NCBI RefSeq assembly: GCF_900176515.1
Contig: NZ_FWXV01000003.1
Span: 62,001-126,000, forward strand
Reading direction: 5' to 3'
From: Kibdelosporangium aridum
GTDB taxonomy: Bacteria > Actinomycetota > Actinomycetes > Mycobacteriales > Pseudonocardiaceae
Length of the DNA stretch: 64,000 bases
The translations under genes and the position numbers were made by a program. Positions within the stretch are counted from its first letter, which is position 1. Every line of letters begins with the position of its first letter. The notes below the pieces were generated by a model, which saw only the letters and a program-made list of their open reading frames with translations, had not been told where the DNA came from and did no database searches. Below are positions 34,199 through 43,116 of the stretch, piece after piece.

Positions 34199-34959
34199 GC
34201 CACGTGTCGGGGGACCTGGTCCGCAGGTATGCCAATGGGGATACGGACATCCCTGCGGACCAGGTGTGGGCATTGGAGGCGCACATGGAGACGTGTGCGT
34301 CCTGCCGTCTCCTCCTGGCATCGCATGCCGAGCAGGTCACGCCTTTGCTCGACACAGTTTGGGCGGAGCTCACGCCGACTGAAACGCCCGCCAAGCATCG
34401 CCGCAGGTTTTGGGTCGTGTCTTCGGCTGGTCTGCCGTGGATCGGGATGACGATCCTGGTAACCGCCGTCGCGATGCTGCTCGACCTTATAGCGCCACTC
34501 AGCATGTCGTTGGTGCTCCTCTTCGCACCGATCGCGCCCATGGTGGGTGTGGCGGCCTCGTGGAACAAGAACGCCGATCCGATGCACGAGCTCGTCGCCG
34601 GAACGCCCCGTGCGGGCCTGGAGCTCGTGCTGCGGCGAACCGTCTCGGTGCTGCTCCTCGTCATCCCCGCGCTTTTTCTTGCGGGACTGCCAGTTGACGC
34701 ATCACCGGCGATGTGGTTGTTGCCGTCCTTGGCTTTCACGACCGGAGCGCTCGCTTTCGGTTTGCTCATCGGGGTCACCCCGGCCGCGAGCGTGCTCGGG
34801 ATCGTGTGGGTCCTCGTCGTCGCCGGTCCGAGCGTGATCAACAACCAACTGCCGGTGGTGCTGCAGCCGGCCAGCCTACCCTTCTGGGCGTTGTCCATTG
34901 CCGGGTTCATCGCGGTGCTGGCCCTGCGGGCCGATGCGTACGCGCGACTGTTGCGTTAA
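34195..34959 (+). CDS. Membrane anti-sigma factor with zinc-finger (ZAS) motif
   Basis: A 254-residue protein. The N-terminal cytoplasmic domain has the HxxxCxxC motif HMETCASC (His30, Cys34, Cys37), typical of zinc anti-sigma domains. About six hydrophobic segments follow, filling residues 80-250, much more membrane than the usual single-pass anti-sigma factor. It would hold the overlapping ECF sigma at the membrane. The adjacent ABC genes suggest it senses a stress on the envelope. Confidence 0.8.
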   Translation: MSHVSGDLVRRYANGDTDIPADQVWALEAHMETCASCRLLLASHAEQVTPLLDTVWAELTPTETPAKHRRRFWVVSSAGLPWIGMTILVTAVAMLLDLIAPLSMSLVLLFAPIAPMVGVAASWNKNADPMHELVAGTPRAGLELVLRRTVSVLLLVIPALFLAGLPVDASPAMWLLPSLAFTTGALAFGLLIGVTPAASVLGIVWVLVVAGPSVINNQLPVVLQPASLPFWALSIAGFIAVLALRADAYARLLR

Positions 34960-34969
34960 GGGGAACATT

Positions 34970-35755
34970 TTGGGACGCGTGGTGAAGACGGCGGAGACTG
35001 CGCCGACGACGTACGCATGGGAGATCCACACCTCGGACCTGCGGGTGCGGGCCGGCCGCCGGATGGCCGTGAACGGGTTGGATCTGTCGATGGGTATCGG
35101 CGTGCACGGCATCCTCGGGCCGAACGGCGCCGGTAAGACGACGTTGATCCGTGCGCTGGCAACGGTTGTCCGTCCAGCGGGTGGTTCGATCGAACTGCTG
35201 GGGTCGCCGCCGAGTGGACGTGACCTCCGGCCGGTCCGACGGCAGATCGGTTACCTGCCACAGCAGTTCGGCTTCTACCCCCGGTTCACCGTACGGGAGT
35301 TCGTCGAGTACATGGCGTGGCTCAAGGAAATGCCGAAGGCCGAGATCCCAGGTGCGGTGCAACGCGCGATCGACCGAGCGGACCTGACAGCCCGGGCCGA
35401 CGACAAGATGAAAACGTTGTCCGGCGGCATGGTCCGGCGCGTGGGCATCGCGCAGGCGATCGTCAACGACCCACGGATCCTGTTGCTGGACGAGCCGACC
35501 GTCGGCCTGGATCCCGCACAGCGCATCCAGTTCCGGGAACTGTTGCGGTCGTTGAGCGGGGACACGTGTGTCGTCGTGTCGACGCATCTGGTCGAGGATG
35601 TCGCAGCCGCGTGCACGGATGTCGTACTGATGGACGAGGGAAAGCTGGTGTTCCAGGGAACTGCGGAGTCGTTGGCCGCCGCCGGTGGCGATTCCGACAT
35701 CGGCGACAGCCCGGCCGAACGCGGCTACTCGGCTTTGCTGGGGCGTGCGAAATGA
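34970..35755 (+). CDS. ABC transporter ATP-binding protein
   Basis: An ATPase of about 261 residues of the exporter type. It has Walker A GPNGAGKTT, the Q-loop region GYLPQQFGFYP, signature LSGGM, Walker B ILLLDEP and the switch His in STHLVED. Start is TTG 34970, with AAGGGG 7-12 bp upstream; GTG codons at 34979/34982 are possible. It overlaps the permease gene (ATGA). With the next two genes it forms an exporter of unknown substrate under likely ECF sigma control. Confidence 0.88.
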   Translation: MGRVVKTAETAPTTYAWEIHTSDLRVRAGRRMAVNGLDLSMGIGVHGILGPNGAGKTTLIRALATVVRPAGGSIELLGSPPSGRDLRPVRRQIGYLPQQFGFYPRFTVREFVEYMAWLKEMPKAEIPGAVQRAIDRADLTARADDKMKTLSGGMVRRVGIAQAIVNDPRILLLDEPTVGLDPAQRIQFRELLRSLSGDTCVVVSTHLVEDVAAACTDVVLMDEGKLVFQGTAESLAAAGGDSDIGDSPAERGYSALLGRAK

Positions 35756-37059
35756 GGGCGCTGGGTATCGAGTTGCGGCGCTCGGCCGCGCTCTGGGCCG
35801 GTCTGCTGATCGTCCTGGTCGGTCTTGGTTTCTTCTACGCTCTTCCCGGGCCGTGGGGCAAGGGCTCGGACGCGTGGACCGAGGAATGGTTCTCGCTCGC
35901 GATGTGGCAGCGCTGGCTGTTGAACCTGTTGTGGCCGTTGGCGGTGGGTGCGGGCGCGTGGCAAGGCAGGCGGGACCGGCGGTCCAAGATGGACGAACTG
36001 CTGTCCGCGACACCAAGACCGGCGTTCCAGCGGGCGCTCCCGCCGGTTGTCGCGATGTGTGCCGGTGTGACCGCGGCGTATCTCGTGATCTTCTTCGTCG
36101 GCGCGGTCCAGGTGATCGGGAACGCGAGCTACGTCGGCGTCGGTTGGGTGCCCGTGATGCTGGTCGGCATCCTGTCGATGATCGCCGCTGTGCTGGCTGG
36201 AATGGGCGTCGGCCGGATCTTCCCGTTCCTGCTGACCGCACCGATCGCCGCGGTGCTCACCATGGCCGCGACCACGGTGGCGCTGGTCGGCGCCCCGGGA
36301 ACCGGCAGCGTTGTCGAGGGGACGGTGTCGTGGCAATTCGCCCTGTTGACTCCGGTCTTCGACTTTCAGGACGACTTGTTCGTGACGGTGTCCACTCCGG
36401 TGAACCTGGTGCAGGCCTTGTGGTTCGCCGGATTGACGATCACCGGATTCGGGTTGCTGACGCTCGTCGGCCGCAAAGCACGCCTGCTGGCGCTACTCCC
36501 CGCCCTCGCCGCGCTCGCGATCACACTGCCGCTGTTGCCTTCGTCCGCGGCGGGCATACTCACGCCGGACACCTCTGCAGCCGCCTTGGTCTGCGAGGAC
36601 CGCGTGTGCGTGTCACGGCTTCATCAGGACCACCTGCCCGAGATCGCCGGTCCGGTTCGGCAGGCACTGACTCAACTGGCGAAGCTGCCTGGCGCGCCGA
36701 CGGTGGTTCAGGAGGCGCGGATGTCCCAGTTCACCATGGACACGTTGCCGCCGTCGGCTGACATCGTGTTCTTCCACTTCGACGACTACGAGTTCCAGTT
36801 GAACCCGCGACGGACCATCCTCGCCGGGCCTGACCTGCACCGGTACTGTGACTGGGAAATCGGCAAGCATGCGGCTGCGCGGCGAATGGTGGTGGCGTCG
36901 TGGTTCGACGGCGAACTGCGACCGGTCGCGTCCCGCAACACGACCAACCGAGACGTCGAGACCGAAGCCAAGCGGATGTGGCAGGAGTTGCGTGCGCTAC
37001 CGGTCGACCAGCAGCCGGCGAAGGTCGCTGAACTGCGTGCCCAGAGCCCTGAGTGCTGA
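35752..37059 (+). CDS. ABC transporter permease-like membrane protein with extracytoplasmic C-domain
   Basis: A protein of about 435 residues. The first 265 contain roughly six hydrophobic segments (LIVLVGLGFFYALPGPW, VPVMLVGILSMIAAVLAGMG). The last 160 are soluble and probably outside the membrane (CEDRVCVSRLHQDHLPEIAG), ending in a Cys. ATG 35752 overlaps the ATPase stop. The large soluble tail is not typical of ABC-2 permeases. Confidence 0.75.
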   Translation: MRALGIELRRSAALWAGLLIVLVGLGFFYALPGPWGKGSDAWTEEWFSLAMWQRWLLNLLWPLAVGAGAWQGRRDRRSKMDELLSATPRPAFQRALPPVVAMCAGVTAAYLVIFFVGAVQVIGNASYVGVGWVPVMLVGILSMIAAVLAGMGVGRIFPFLLTAPIAAVLTMAATTVALVGAPGTGSVVEGTVSWQFALLTPVFDFQDDLFVTVSTPVNLVQALWFAGLTITGFGLLTLVGRKARLLALLPALAALAITLPLLPSSAAGILTPDTSAAALVCEDRVCVSRLHQDHLPEIAGPVRQALTQLAKLPGAPTVVQEARMSQFTMDTLPPSADIVFFHFDDYEFQLNPRRTILAGPDLHRYCDWEIGKHAAARRMVVASWFDGELRPVASRNTTNRDVETEAKRMWQELRALPVDQQPAKVAELRAQSPEC

Positions 37060-37061
37060 CA

Positions 37062-37598
37062 ATGCGCCTACTCGTGCTGTACCTGCGCTCTCGCGGTGCG
37101 CCCGCGGCGTTCACGGCTCTGCTCGCGACAGCCATCGGTGCGTGGGCACTCGACAGTCCCGAGCCGAAGATTTCGCTGGTAGCCCTTGGCATGGGCACCG
37201 CAGTGGCCGCGGTCGGCCTTGGCGGTGCGGATGTCCAGCTCGACCGTACCGGGGCCATCGCGTGGCCGGTCTGGCGCGCGGCGCACCTGCTGTCGATCGG
37301 CCTGGTCGTGTTCGGCCTGACGGCCGCGGTCGATCTGTGGGACGTTTCCGTGGTGCTCCGCAACGCTCTGGGACTCGCCGGATTGGCTGGTTTGGCCGCG
37401 GCGGTGCTGGGTAACCAGCTGGCGTGGACGTTACCCGCCCTCTGGGCCACCGTGTGCGTGTTCGGCCCACGGGACAGCGAGATCCTGACGTGGCTGTCCC
37501 AGCGCTCGGATTCCACCACTGCCGTAGTCACGGCTTCAGTGATCGGAACGGTCGGTCTGGCGGCGTACGCGTTCGCCGGCCCTAGAGGTACTTCGTAG
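37062..37598 (+). CDS. Small multi-pass membrane protein
   Basis: A protein of about 178 residues, mostly hydrophobic, with four to five membrane segments (LLATAIGAWAL, LVALGMGTAVAAVGLGG, VVTASVIGTVGLAAYAF). It follows the permease gene by 2 bp (a GTG at 37053 would overlap it) and is probably a second membrane part of the same ABC system. No named family recognised. The 3' end overlaps the convergent alkylation-repair gene. Confidence 0.65.
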   Translation: MRLLVLYLRSRGAPAAFTALLATAIGAWALDSPEPKISLVALGMGTAVAAVGLGGADVQLDRTGAIAWPVWRAAHLLSIGLVVFGLTAAVDLWDVSVVLRNALGLAGLAGLAAAVLGNQLAWTLPALWATVCVFGPRDSEILTWLSQRSDSTTAVVTASVIGTVGLAAYAFAGPRGTS

Positions 37599-38259
37599 CC
37601 TCTTTCCTGGACAACGGTGAAAGGTCTGGGTGCGTGCTGACGAACGTGCGCACCCAGGCCGCGTCCACTTTGGAGTGCTGACGCAGTGCCCAGCCGATGC
37701 CCTTGCGCAGGAAGAAATCCTTGTCGTGGATGTTCGCCTCGATGGCCTCGGCGAGGAGCTCGGTGTCCACTTCGGTCTTGGCGCCCACCTGGCAGATGAT
37801 CGACGTGCGGCGCCGCCAGAGATCCTTGTCGGTCGCCCACGCACGCATAATGGGCGCGACGTCGTCCCACTCCCTGAGCAGAATGGGCCCGACGCGCCGA
37901 ATCGCCAGCTCGTCGACGAAATCCCACCACGCGCCGGTGACGATCATCTCGTCGTACATCGGCAGCAGATCCTTGGTCTGCCACTTGGCGTACCGGCGAT
38001 CCCCGGTCAGGTCGATGGCGAGGTACCGCTCCTCGCGGTACTCGGCACCCCGCCACAGTTCAAGCGTTGTCTTTCTTAGCTCGTCCACATCGGACATCAC
38101 ATGCTCGGCGAAGAGCTTCTTGGCCAACGCGGCCCGTTCCGGCTTGGCCACGCCACGAAACGGCATCTCGGACTTCATGTACCGCTGCATCTCCGGCGCC
38201 TTCGCCGGATCCGCGGCACGCTTGAGCTCAACCCGGACCGCGTCGACCAAATCGCTCAT
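37582..38259 (-). CDS. DNA alkylation repair protein (AlkD family)
   Basis: A 225-residue HEAT-like repeat protein of the AlkC/AlkD DNA glycosylase family, which removes positively charged alkylated bases such as 3-methyladenine and 7-methylguanine. The start PAKAPEMQRYMKSEMPFRGV and the middle TGAWWDFVDELA plus DKDFFLRKGIGWALRQHS are characteristic; the Trp and Asp in WWDFVDE match the base-binding cleft. Single gene, no apparent operon. Confidence 0.87.
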   Translation of the reverse strand: MSDLVDAVRVELKRAADPAKAPEMQRYMKSEMPFRGVAKPERAALAKKLFAEHVMSDVDELRKTTLELWRGAEYREERYLAIDLTGDRRYAKWQTKDLLPMYDEMIVTGAWWDFVDELAIRRVGPILLREWDDVAPIMRAWATDKDLWRRRTSIICQVGAKTEVDTELLAEAIEANIHDKDFFLRKGIGWALRQHSKVDAAWVRTFVSTHPDLSPLSRKEATKYL

Positions 38260-38288
38260 GCCCGGAGACTACGCCCGCGCACCGACAA

Positions 38289-39242
38289 TCAGCCTTGTGG
38301 CGGGAACATCAGGTCGATGTCGGGTGTCGTCTGACCGGCCGTCACGCGCACGGGCGTGGGGTACTCGTACCGGGGTGTCCCCATGGCGACGTAGCTGATC
38401 TCGACCTGCTGGGTGTTCAGGCCCGGCACCATGTACGTGAGCGTCGTGGAGTCCTTGACAGGCTTCGGGCTCGCGTAGTCACCGGTCCACCTGTTCACCA
38501 CATCGATGGACATGTACTGCCCGCGATCCGGCGCGTTGACGAGCTTGCCCGTGATCCGGCCCTCAGGCTCCAGCTTGGCGTGCAGGGCCGTGGTCACGCC
38601 GCTGCGCACCCGGACCGTCGAAGCTGCGAGACGGTTCGGCGCGTTGCCGGACCACTCCCACGCGTACCGGCCAGCGAAGTCGGGGAACTGCACGACCCAG
38701 TCGGCCGCCGCGAGCCCGGTGATCTTGTACTCACCCGCGTCATTGCTGCACGTCACACCCGGAAAACCGCCGAATCCCTTGCCGGCGGGCGTTGGCATCG
38801 GGCACAACCCGGCCACCGGAGCGCCAGTGGTCGCGTCAGTCACGACACCGGCGATCTCACCGGGCGCCCCCATCATCACGTTGACCCGCGTGACGCGGTC
38901 CTTCGCCTCGAACCACTTCGCCTTGGCGAACTCACCCGTGGGGCCGTGCGCACCGATCCAGTGACTGCCGTACGAGCCGTCTCTCGACCAGACATAGAAC
39001 CGGTGGCGGTTGGTGTAGTAGTTCCTGACCTTCCCGGAACTGTCGCTGCACTGAACCATGACCTGCGGCTCGACCACACCCCGGTCACTCTCGTCGACCA
39101 TGCCAAGGCACACGTTCTCGACCGGCGCACCGGTCCCGGCATCCACAAAGGACACCTCGAAGCCTGGAAGTTCCGCAGCGGCAGCGGGTACGGCCAGCGC
39201 CATCACACCGACAAGGGCAACGCCCATCGCTTTGATCATCAT
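38289..39242 (-). CDS. Secreted protein with carboxypeptidase regulatory-like repeats
   Basis: An exported protein of about 317 residues. Signal peptide MMIKAMGVALVGVMALA is cleaved near AAAAE. Two to three β-sandwich repeats of the CarboxypepD_reg type follow (EIAGVVTDATTGAPVAGLCP, RITGKLVNAPDRGQYMS). It has no visible catalytic site and may be a surface or adhesion protein. ATG 39242 follows GGGGGAG. It lies downstream of the pheST terminator, so it is probably transcribed on its own. Confidence 0.75.
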   Translation of the reverse strand: MMIKAMGVALVGVMALAVPAAAAELPGFEVSFVDAGTGAPVENVCLGMVDESDRGVVEPQVMVQCSDSSGKVRNYYTNRHRFYVWSRDGSYGSHWIGAHGPTGEFAKAKWFEAKDRVTRVNVMMGAPGEIAGVVTDATTGAPVAGLCPMPTPAGKGFGGFPGVTCSNDAGEYKITGLAAADWVVQFPDFAGRYAWEWSGNAPNRLAASTVRVRSGVTTALHAKLEPEGRITGKLVNAPDRGQYMSIDVVNRWTGDYASPKPVKDSTTLTYMVPGLNTQQVEISYVAMGTPRYEYPTPVRVTAGQTTPDIDLMFPPQG

Positions 39243-39261
39243 GTACTCCCCCGCACAAGCA

Positions 39262-39292
39262 ATCAGGCGAGGCCCCGTTGACCTCGCCTGAT
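39262..39292 (-). terminator. Hairpin terminator after pheT
   Basis: ATCAGGCGAGG (39262-39272) pairs perfectly with CCTCGCCTGAT (39282-39292) around a 9-nt loop. It lies 44 bp downstream of the pheT stop on the leftward transcript and is followed by TTGCTTGT. Confidence 0.65.
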
Positions 39293-39335
39293 CACTATGC
39301 GGCGGCACAAGGCCACTCGCAAAGACACTTACGCC

Positions 39336-41828
39336 TCAGCGCAAAGTCGCACCGAACCGCTCGGACACCACGGCGACCGCGGTCTCCTTGGCGGCAGTGG
39401 CTTCCTCCACCGTCAATGTCTTGTCGGCCGCACGGAAGCGCAACGAGTAAGCCAGCGAACGCTTTCCTTCGCCGAGCTGCTCGCCGGTGTAGACGTCGAA
39501 CAGGTGCAGGTCCTCCAGCAGGTCGCCGCCGCCCGACTTGAGTGCCTCGGTCACCTCGGCGACCGGGACGGAGGCGTCGAGCACGAGTGCCACGTCCAGC
39601 AGCACCGGTGGGTACGGCGAGACCTTGGGCGCCGGGCGGTGTTTCTGGATCGGCAGCAGGTCCAGGTCCAGCTCCATCGCACACGTGCGCTTCGGCAGTC
39701 CGAGTGCTTCGACGACCTTCGGGTGCAGTTCGCCCGCGTGCCCGACTGGGAAGTCGCCCACGCGAAGCTCGGCGCACCGGCCTGGGTGCCACGGCATCAG
39801 TGAGCCAGCCTGGACCGTCAGTTCGACGCCCGCGACGGCGGCCACGTCTTGCGCGGCCTGGACGGCGTCGGCCCAGGTGGCCGGTTCGCCCTTGCCCCAC
39901 CAACCCGGGCGCTGGCGGTTTCCTGCCAGCACAACGGCAACGTGCACGGGCTGCGCCGGAAGGGCTGCCTTCAGGGTGGCGATCTCCGCGTCGGAGGGGC
40001 GTTGGTCGACCGGCACCTCGGGCACCGGGACCTGCTGCACCTTGGGCAGCACGACCTGTCCGATGTGGAAAAGCGCGACATCCCGCATACCACGGGAAAC
40101 GTTGCGGCCCAACGCTTCCAGCAAACCAGGCAGCAACGTCGACGTCATCTCGTTGCGGTCGGCCTCAAGCGGGTTGAGGACCTTCACGGTCTGCCGCCGC
40201 ACGTCGTCCTCGGGCAGCCCGAAGGCGTCCCAGGTCGCCGGGGACACGAACGTCATCGGCATGACCTCGACGTAGCCGACGTCCGCCAGAGTCCGGGCGA
40301 CGGCACGACGGCGACGCTGCGAAGGCGTCAGGCCGCGACCGGCAGGCGCGGCGGGCAGCACGGACGGGATCGTGTGATACCCCTCCAGCCGCAGGACTTC
40401 CTCGACCAGGTCGGCAGGGCGGGTCAGGTCGGGACGCCACGTCGGCGGCGTCGCGATCACCGCGGCACGACCGGCCTCCGTCGTCGCCACCTCGACGCCG
40501 CAGCCGATCTGGCTCAACCGCCGAGCGGTCACGCCACGCGGGTAGTTGATGCCCGCGACTCGGTCCGGCAGGTCGATCTCCATCAGCACCGGACCGGGCA
40601 GCTCAGGCCGTCCGACATCGGTGCGGCCGGGCTGGATCCGTGCTTCGCCGTGCTCACGCAGCAACTTCGCGGCGAGTTCCGCCGCGGCCGGAGCCAGCGC
40701 CGGGTCGACCGAACGCTCGAAACGCTTGGAGGCCTCGCTGGGCAGCTTGTGCCTGCGGACCGCACGCGCGATCGACGGCGGGTCCCAGACGGCCGCTTCC
40801 AGCAGGATGTCCGTGGAGTCCGGGCGGACCTCGGTCGACGCGCCACCCATCACACCGGCAAGCGAGATCGGGCCGGTCTCGTCGGCGATCACGATGTCGT
40901 CCGGGTCGAGCGCGCGCTCGACGTCGTCCAAAGTGGTCAGTTTCTCGCCGGCCTGCGCGCGGCGCACGGTCAGGTTGCCCTTGACCGACGAGGTGTCGAA
41001 CGCGTGCATCGGCTGCCCGGTCTCGAGCATCACGTAGTTCGTCACGTCCACCGCGAGCGAGATGCTGCGGATCCCGGACAGCATCAGCCGCCTGCGGATG
41101 AACCACGGCGTCGGCGATGTCGGGTCCAGCCCCGTCACGCGACGGAACACAAACCGCGAGCAACCCAGCTGGTCCTCGATGTGGACGCTGTGCGCCTCGC
41201 CCTCGGCACCGGGCACCGCGATCGCCGCCGGGTCGACCAGCGTCGTCTCGAACGCGATCGCCAGCTCACGCGCCAGGCCACGCACGGACATCGCGTAGCC
41301 TCGATCCGGCGTGATCTCCAGGTCGATAACGGTGTCATCGAGTCCGAGCAGCGGCGACGCGTCGTCGCCAGGGCTCGCCTCGCCGCTCGGCAGCACCATG
41401 ATCCCGGCATGGTCGTCGCCGAGGCCCAGCTCACGGGCCGAGCAGATCATGCCGTTGGACGTGCGGCCGTACGTCTTGCGTGCGGAGATCGCGAACCCGC
41501 CGGGCAGCACGGCACCAGGCAACGCGACGACGACAAGGTCACCCTCGGCGAAGTTCGAGGCGCCGCAGATGATTCCCCGAGTCTCGACGTCTTCGTCGTC
41601 GTCGCTGTCGCCGACGTCGACCTGGCAGTAGCGGATCGGCTTCTTGAAGTCCTTGAGCTCCTCGATCTCCACCACGCGGCCGACCACGAGCGGGCCGGTC
41701 ACCTCGTCGAGCGAGCGCATTTCCTCGACCTCGAAGCCCAGGTTCACCAGCGCCTCGGAGATCCGGTCCGAAGACAGCCCTTCAGGCAGGTCGACGTACG
41801 CCTTCAGCCAGCTGAGCGGGATTTTCAC
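39336..41828 (-). CDS. pheT: Phenylalanyl-tRNA synthetase beta subunit
   Basis: An 830-residue β subunit of the α2β2 enzyme. It begins MKIPLSWLKAYVDLPEGLSS, has the tRNA-binding EMAP-like domain (about 40-150), B3/B4 editing domain (about 210-400), B5 and the C-terminal anticodon-binding fold (YPPVLLDVALVLDASVPVAE). Length is normal. It supports charging and proofreading of Phe-tRNA. ATG 41828 overlaps the pheS stop (ATGA). Confidence 0.96.
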   Translation of the reverse strand: MKIPLSWLKAYVDLPEGLSSDRISEALVNLGFEVEEMRSLDEVTGPLVVGRVVEIEELKDFKKPIRYCQVDVGDSDDDEDVETRGIICGASNFAEGDLVVVALPGAVLPGGFAISARKTYGRTSNGMICSARELGLGDDHAGIMVLPSGEASPGDDASPLLGLDDTVIDLEITPDRGYAMSVRGLARELAIAFETTLVDPAAIAVPGAEGEAHSVHIEDQLGCSRFVFRRVTGLDPTSPTPWFIRRRLMLSGIRSISLAVDVTNYVMLETGQPMHAFDTSSVKGNLTVRRAQAGEKLTTLDDVERALDPDDIVIADETGPISLAGVMGGASTEVRPDSTDILLEAAVWDPPSIARAVRRHKLPSEASKRFERSVDPALAPAAAELAAKLLREHGEARIQPGRTDVGRPELPGPVLMEIDLPDRVAGINYPRGVTARRLSQIGCGVEVATTEAGRAAVIATPPTWRPDLTRPADLVEEVLRLEGYHTIPSVLPAAPAGRGLTPSQRRRRAVARTLADVGYVEVMPMTFVSPATWDAFGLPEDDVRRQTVKVLNPLEADRNEMTSTLLPGLLEALGRNVSRGMRDVALFHIGQVVLPKVQQVPVPEVPVDQRPSDAEIATLKAALPAQPVHVAVVLAGNRQRPGWWGKGEPATWADAVQAAQDVAAVAGVELTVQAGSLMPWHPGRCAELRVGDFPVGHAGELHPKVVEALGLPKRTCAMELDLDLLPIQKHRPAPKVSPYPPVLLDVALVLDASVPVAEVTEALKSGGGDLLEDLHLFDVYTGEQLGEGKRSLAYSLRFRAADKTLTVEEATAAKETAVAVVSERFGATLR

Positions 41829-42895
41829 TCCGCCTCCGTTCCGAACGCCGTCGTGAACCGGACGTCCCCTTCAACCATGTCGCGCATGTCCGGAATGCCG
41901 TTTCGGAACTGCAATGTCCGATCAATGCCCATTCCGAACGCGAAACCGGAGTAGACGTCCGTGTCCACGCCGCAGGCGCGCAGCACGTTGGGGTCGACCA
42001 TGCCGCAGCCGCCCCACTCGACCCAGCCCGCGCCGCCCTTCTTCTCCGGGAACCAGACGTCCACCTCGGCCGACGGCTCGGTGAACGGGAAGAAGTTCGG
42101 CCGGAAGCGGGTCTTGGACTCCGGACCGAACATCGCCCGGGCGAAGTGGTCCAGGGTGCCCTTCAGGTGGGCCATCGTGATGCCCTTGTCCACCGCGAGG
42201 CCCTCGATCTGGTTGAAGACCGGCAGGTGGGTGGCGTCGATCTCGTCGGTCCGGTACGTGCGGCCCGGGCAGACCACGTAGACCGGCAGCTCACGGTCCA
42301 GCAACGAGCGGACCTGCACCGGCGAGGTGTGCGTGCGCAGCACCAGGCCGGAGTCCGCGGGCGCTATATAGAACGTGTCCGACATCGTCCTGGCCGGGTG
42401 GTCCGGCAGGAAGTTCAGCGCGTCGAAGTTGAACCACTCGGCCTCGACCTCGGGGCCTTCGGCGACCTCGTAGCCCATGCCGACGAAGACGTCCGCGATC
42501 AACTCGGACAGCGTGCTGACGGGGTGACGCGCGCCACGCGGTACTCGATCCCATGGCAGCGTGACGTCGACCGTCTCCTCGCGCAGGACGCGCTCGTCGC
42601 GCTCGATCTCCAGCTGCGCGCGGCGCTCGTCGAACGCGGCCTTCACCGCAGTCTGCGCTTCGTTGACGCGCTTGCCGGCCTCGGAGCGGGCCTTGGGCGG
42701 CAGCGCGCCGATCTCCCGGCGAGCCACCAGCAAGGGCGACTTCTCACCGAGGTGAGCTGGTTTGACTCCGGCGAGGGCTTCGAGGCTGTCAGCGGCGGAA
42801 AACTCAGCCTTAGCCTTGTCGACCGCCTGCTGAAGCGTCTCCGGCGCGAGCGCCGCGACCTCTTTAGGGTCGTAGGGGTCGTTGGCTCCAGACAT
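41825..42895 (-). CDS. pheS: Phenylalanyl-tRNA synthetase alpha subunit
   Basis: The catalytic α subunit, about 356 residues. An N-terminal coiled-coil (residues 10-90) is followed by the class II core with HPVSTLSELI, FNQIEGLAVDKGITMAHLKG, FRPNFFPFTEPSAEVDVWF and FGMGIDRT (motifs 2 and 3). ATG 42895 is chosen; an upstream GTG at 42922 is possible. First gene of pheST. Confidence 0.96.
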   Translation of the reverse strand: MSGANDPYDPKEVAALAPETLQQAVDKAKAEFSAADSLEALAGVKPAHLGEKSPLLVARREIGALPPKARSEAGKRVNEAQTAVKAAFDERRAQLEIERDERVLREETVDVTLPWDRVPRGARHPVSTLSELIADVFVGMGYEVAEGPEVEAEWFNFDALNFLPDHPARTMSDTFYIAPADSGLVLRTHTSPVQVRSLLDRELPVYVVCPGRTYRTDEIDATHLPVFNQIEGLAVDKGITMAHLKGTLDHFARAMFGPESKTRFRPNFFPFTEPSAEVDVWFPEKKGGAGWVEWGGCGMVDPNVLRACGVDTDVYSGFAFGMGIDRTLQFRNGIPDMRDMVEGDVRFTTAFGTEAE

Positions 42896-42967
42896 CGGTG
42901 CTGGACATCTCCTCGGGTCCACAAGTGCGTGTGTTCACCTGAAACAGGCAACAGCGGTAGCCCAACG

Positions 42968-43061
42968 ATCGTAGGCGACCCTCACTTCGCGCAACTCAAT
43001 AGGTCACATAAGGGCCCATTCGCGCCGCGGGGTAACGACCTGAACACTCGCCCGATAGAGT
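42968..43061. promoter_or_regulatory. Divergent promoter region of pheST and the Hsp90-like operon
   Basis: For pheS (leftward) a TACGAT hexamer lies at 42968-42973, about 73 nt before the ATG. For the Hsp90-like gene (rightward) TAGAGT is at 43056-43061 with GTAACG 18 bp upstream. No T-box or long leader hairpin was seen. Confidence 0.35.
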
Positions 43062-43116
43062 GACGCGCGCGACATTACGCGTTGCTCCCACGGCATTCCG
43101 AGGTCAATTACCACTC

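Noticed and set aside
39849..41954. A 701-codon open frame on the + strand opposite pheT
   Set aside because: It is fully antisense to the well-conserved pheT, has no family resemblance and is rich in Arg, Gly and Asp, as expected for a shadow frame in high-GC DNA.
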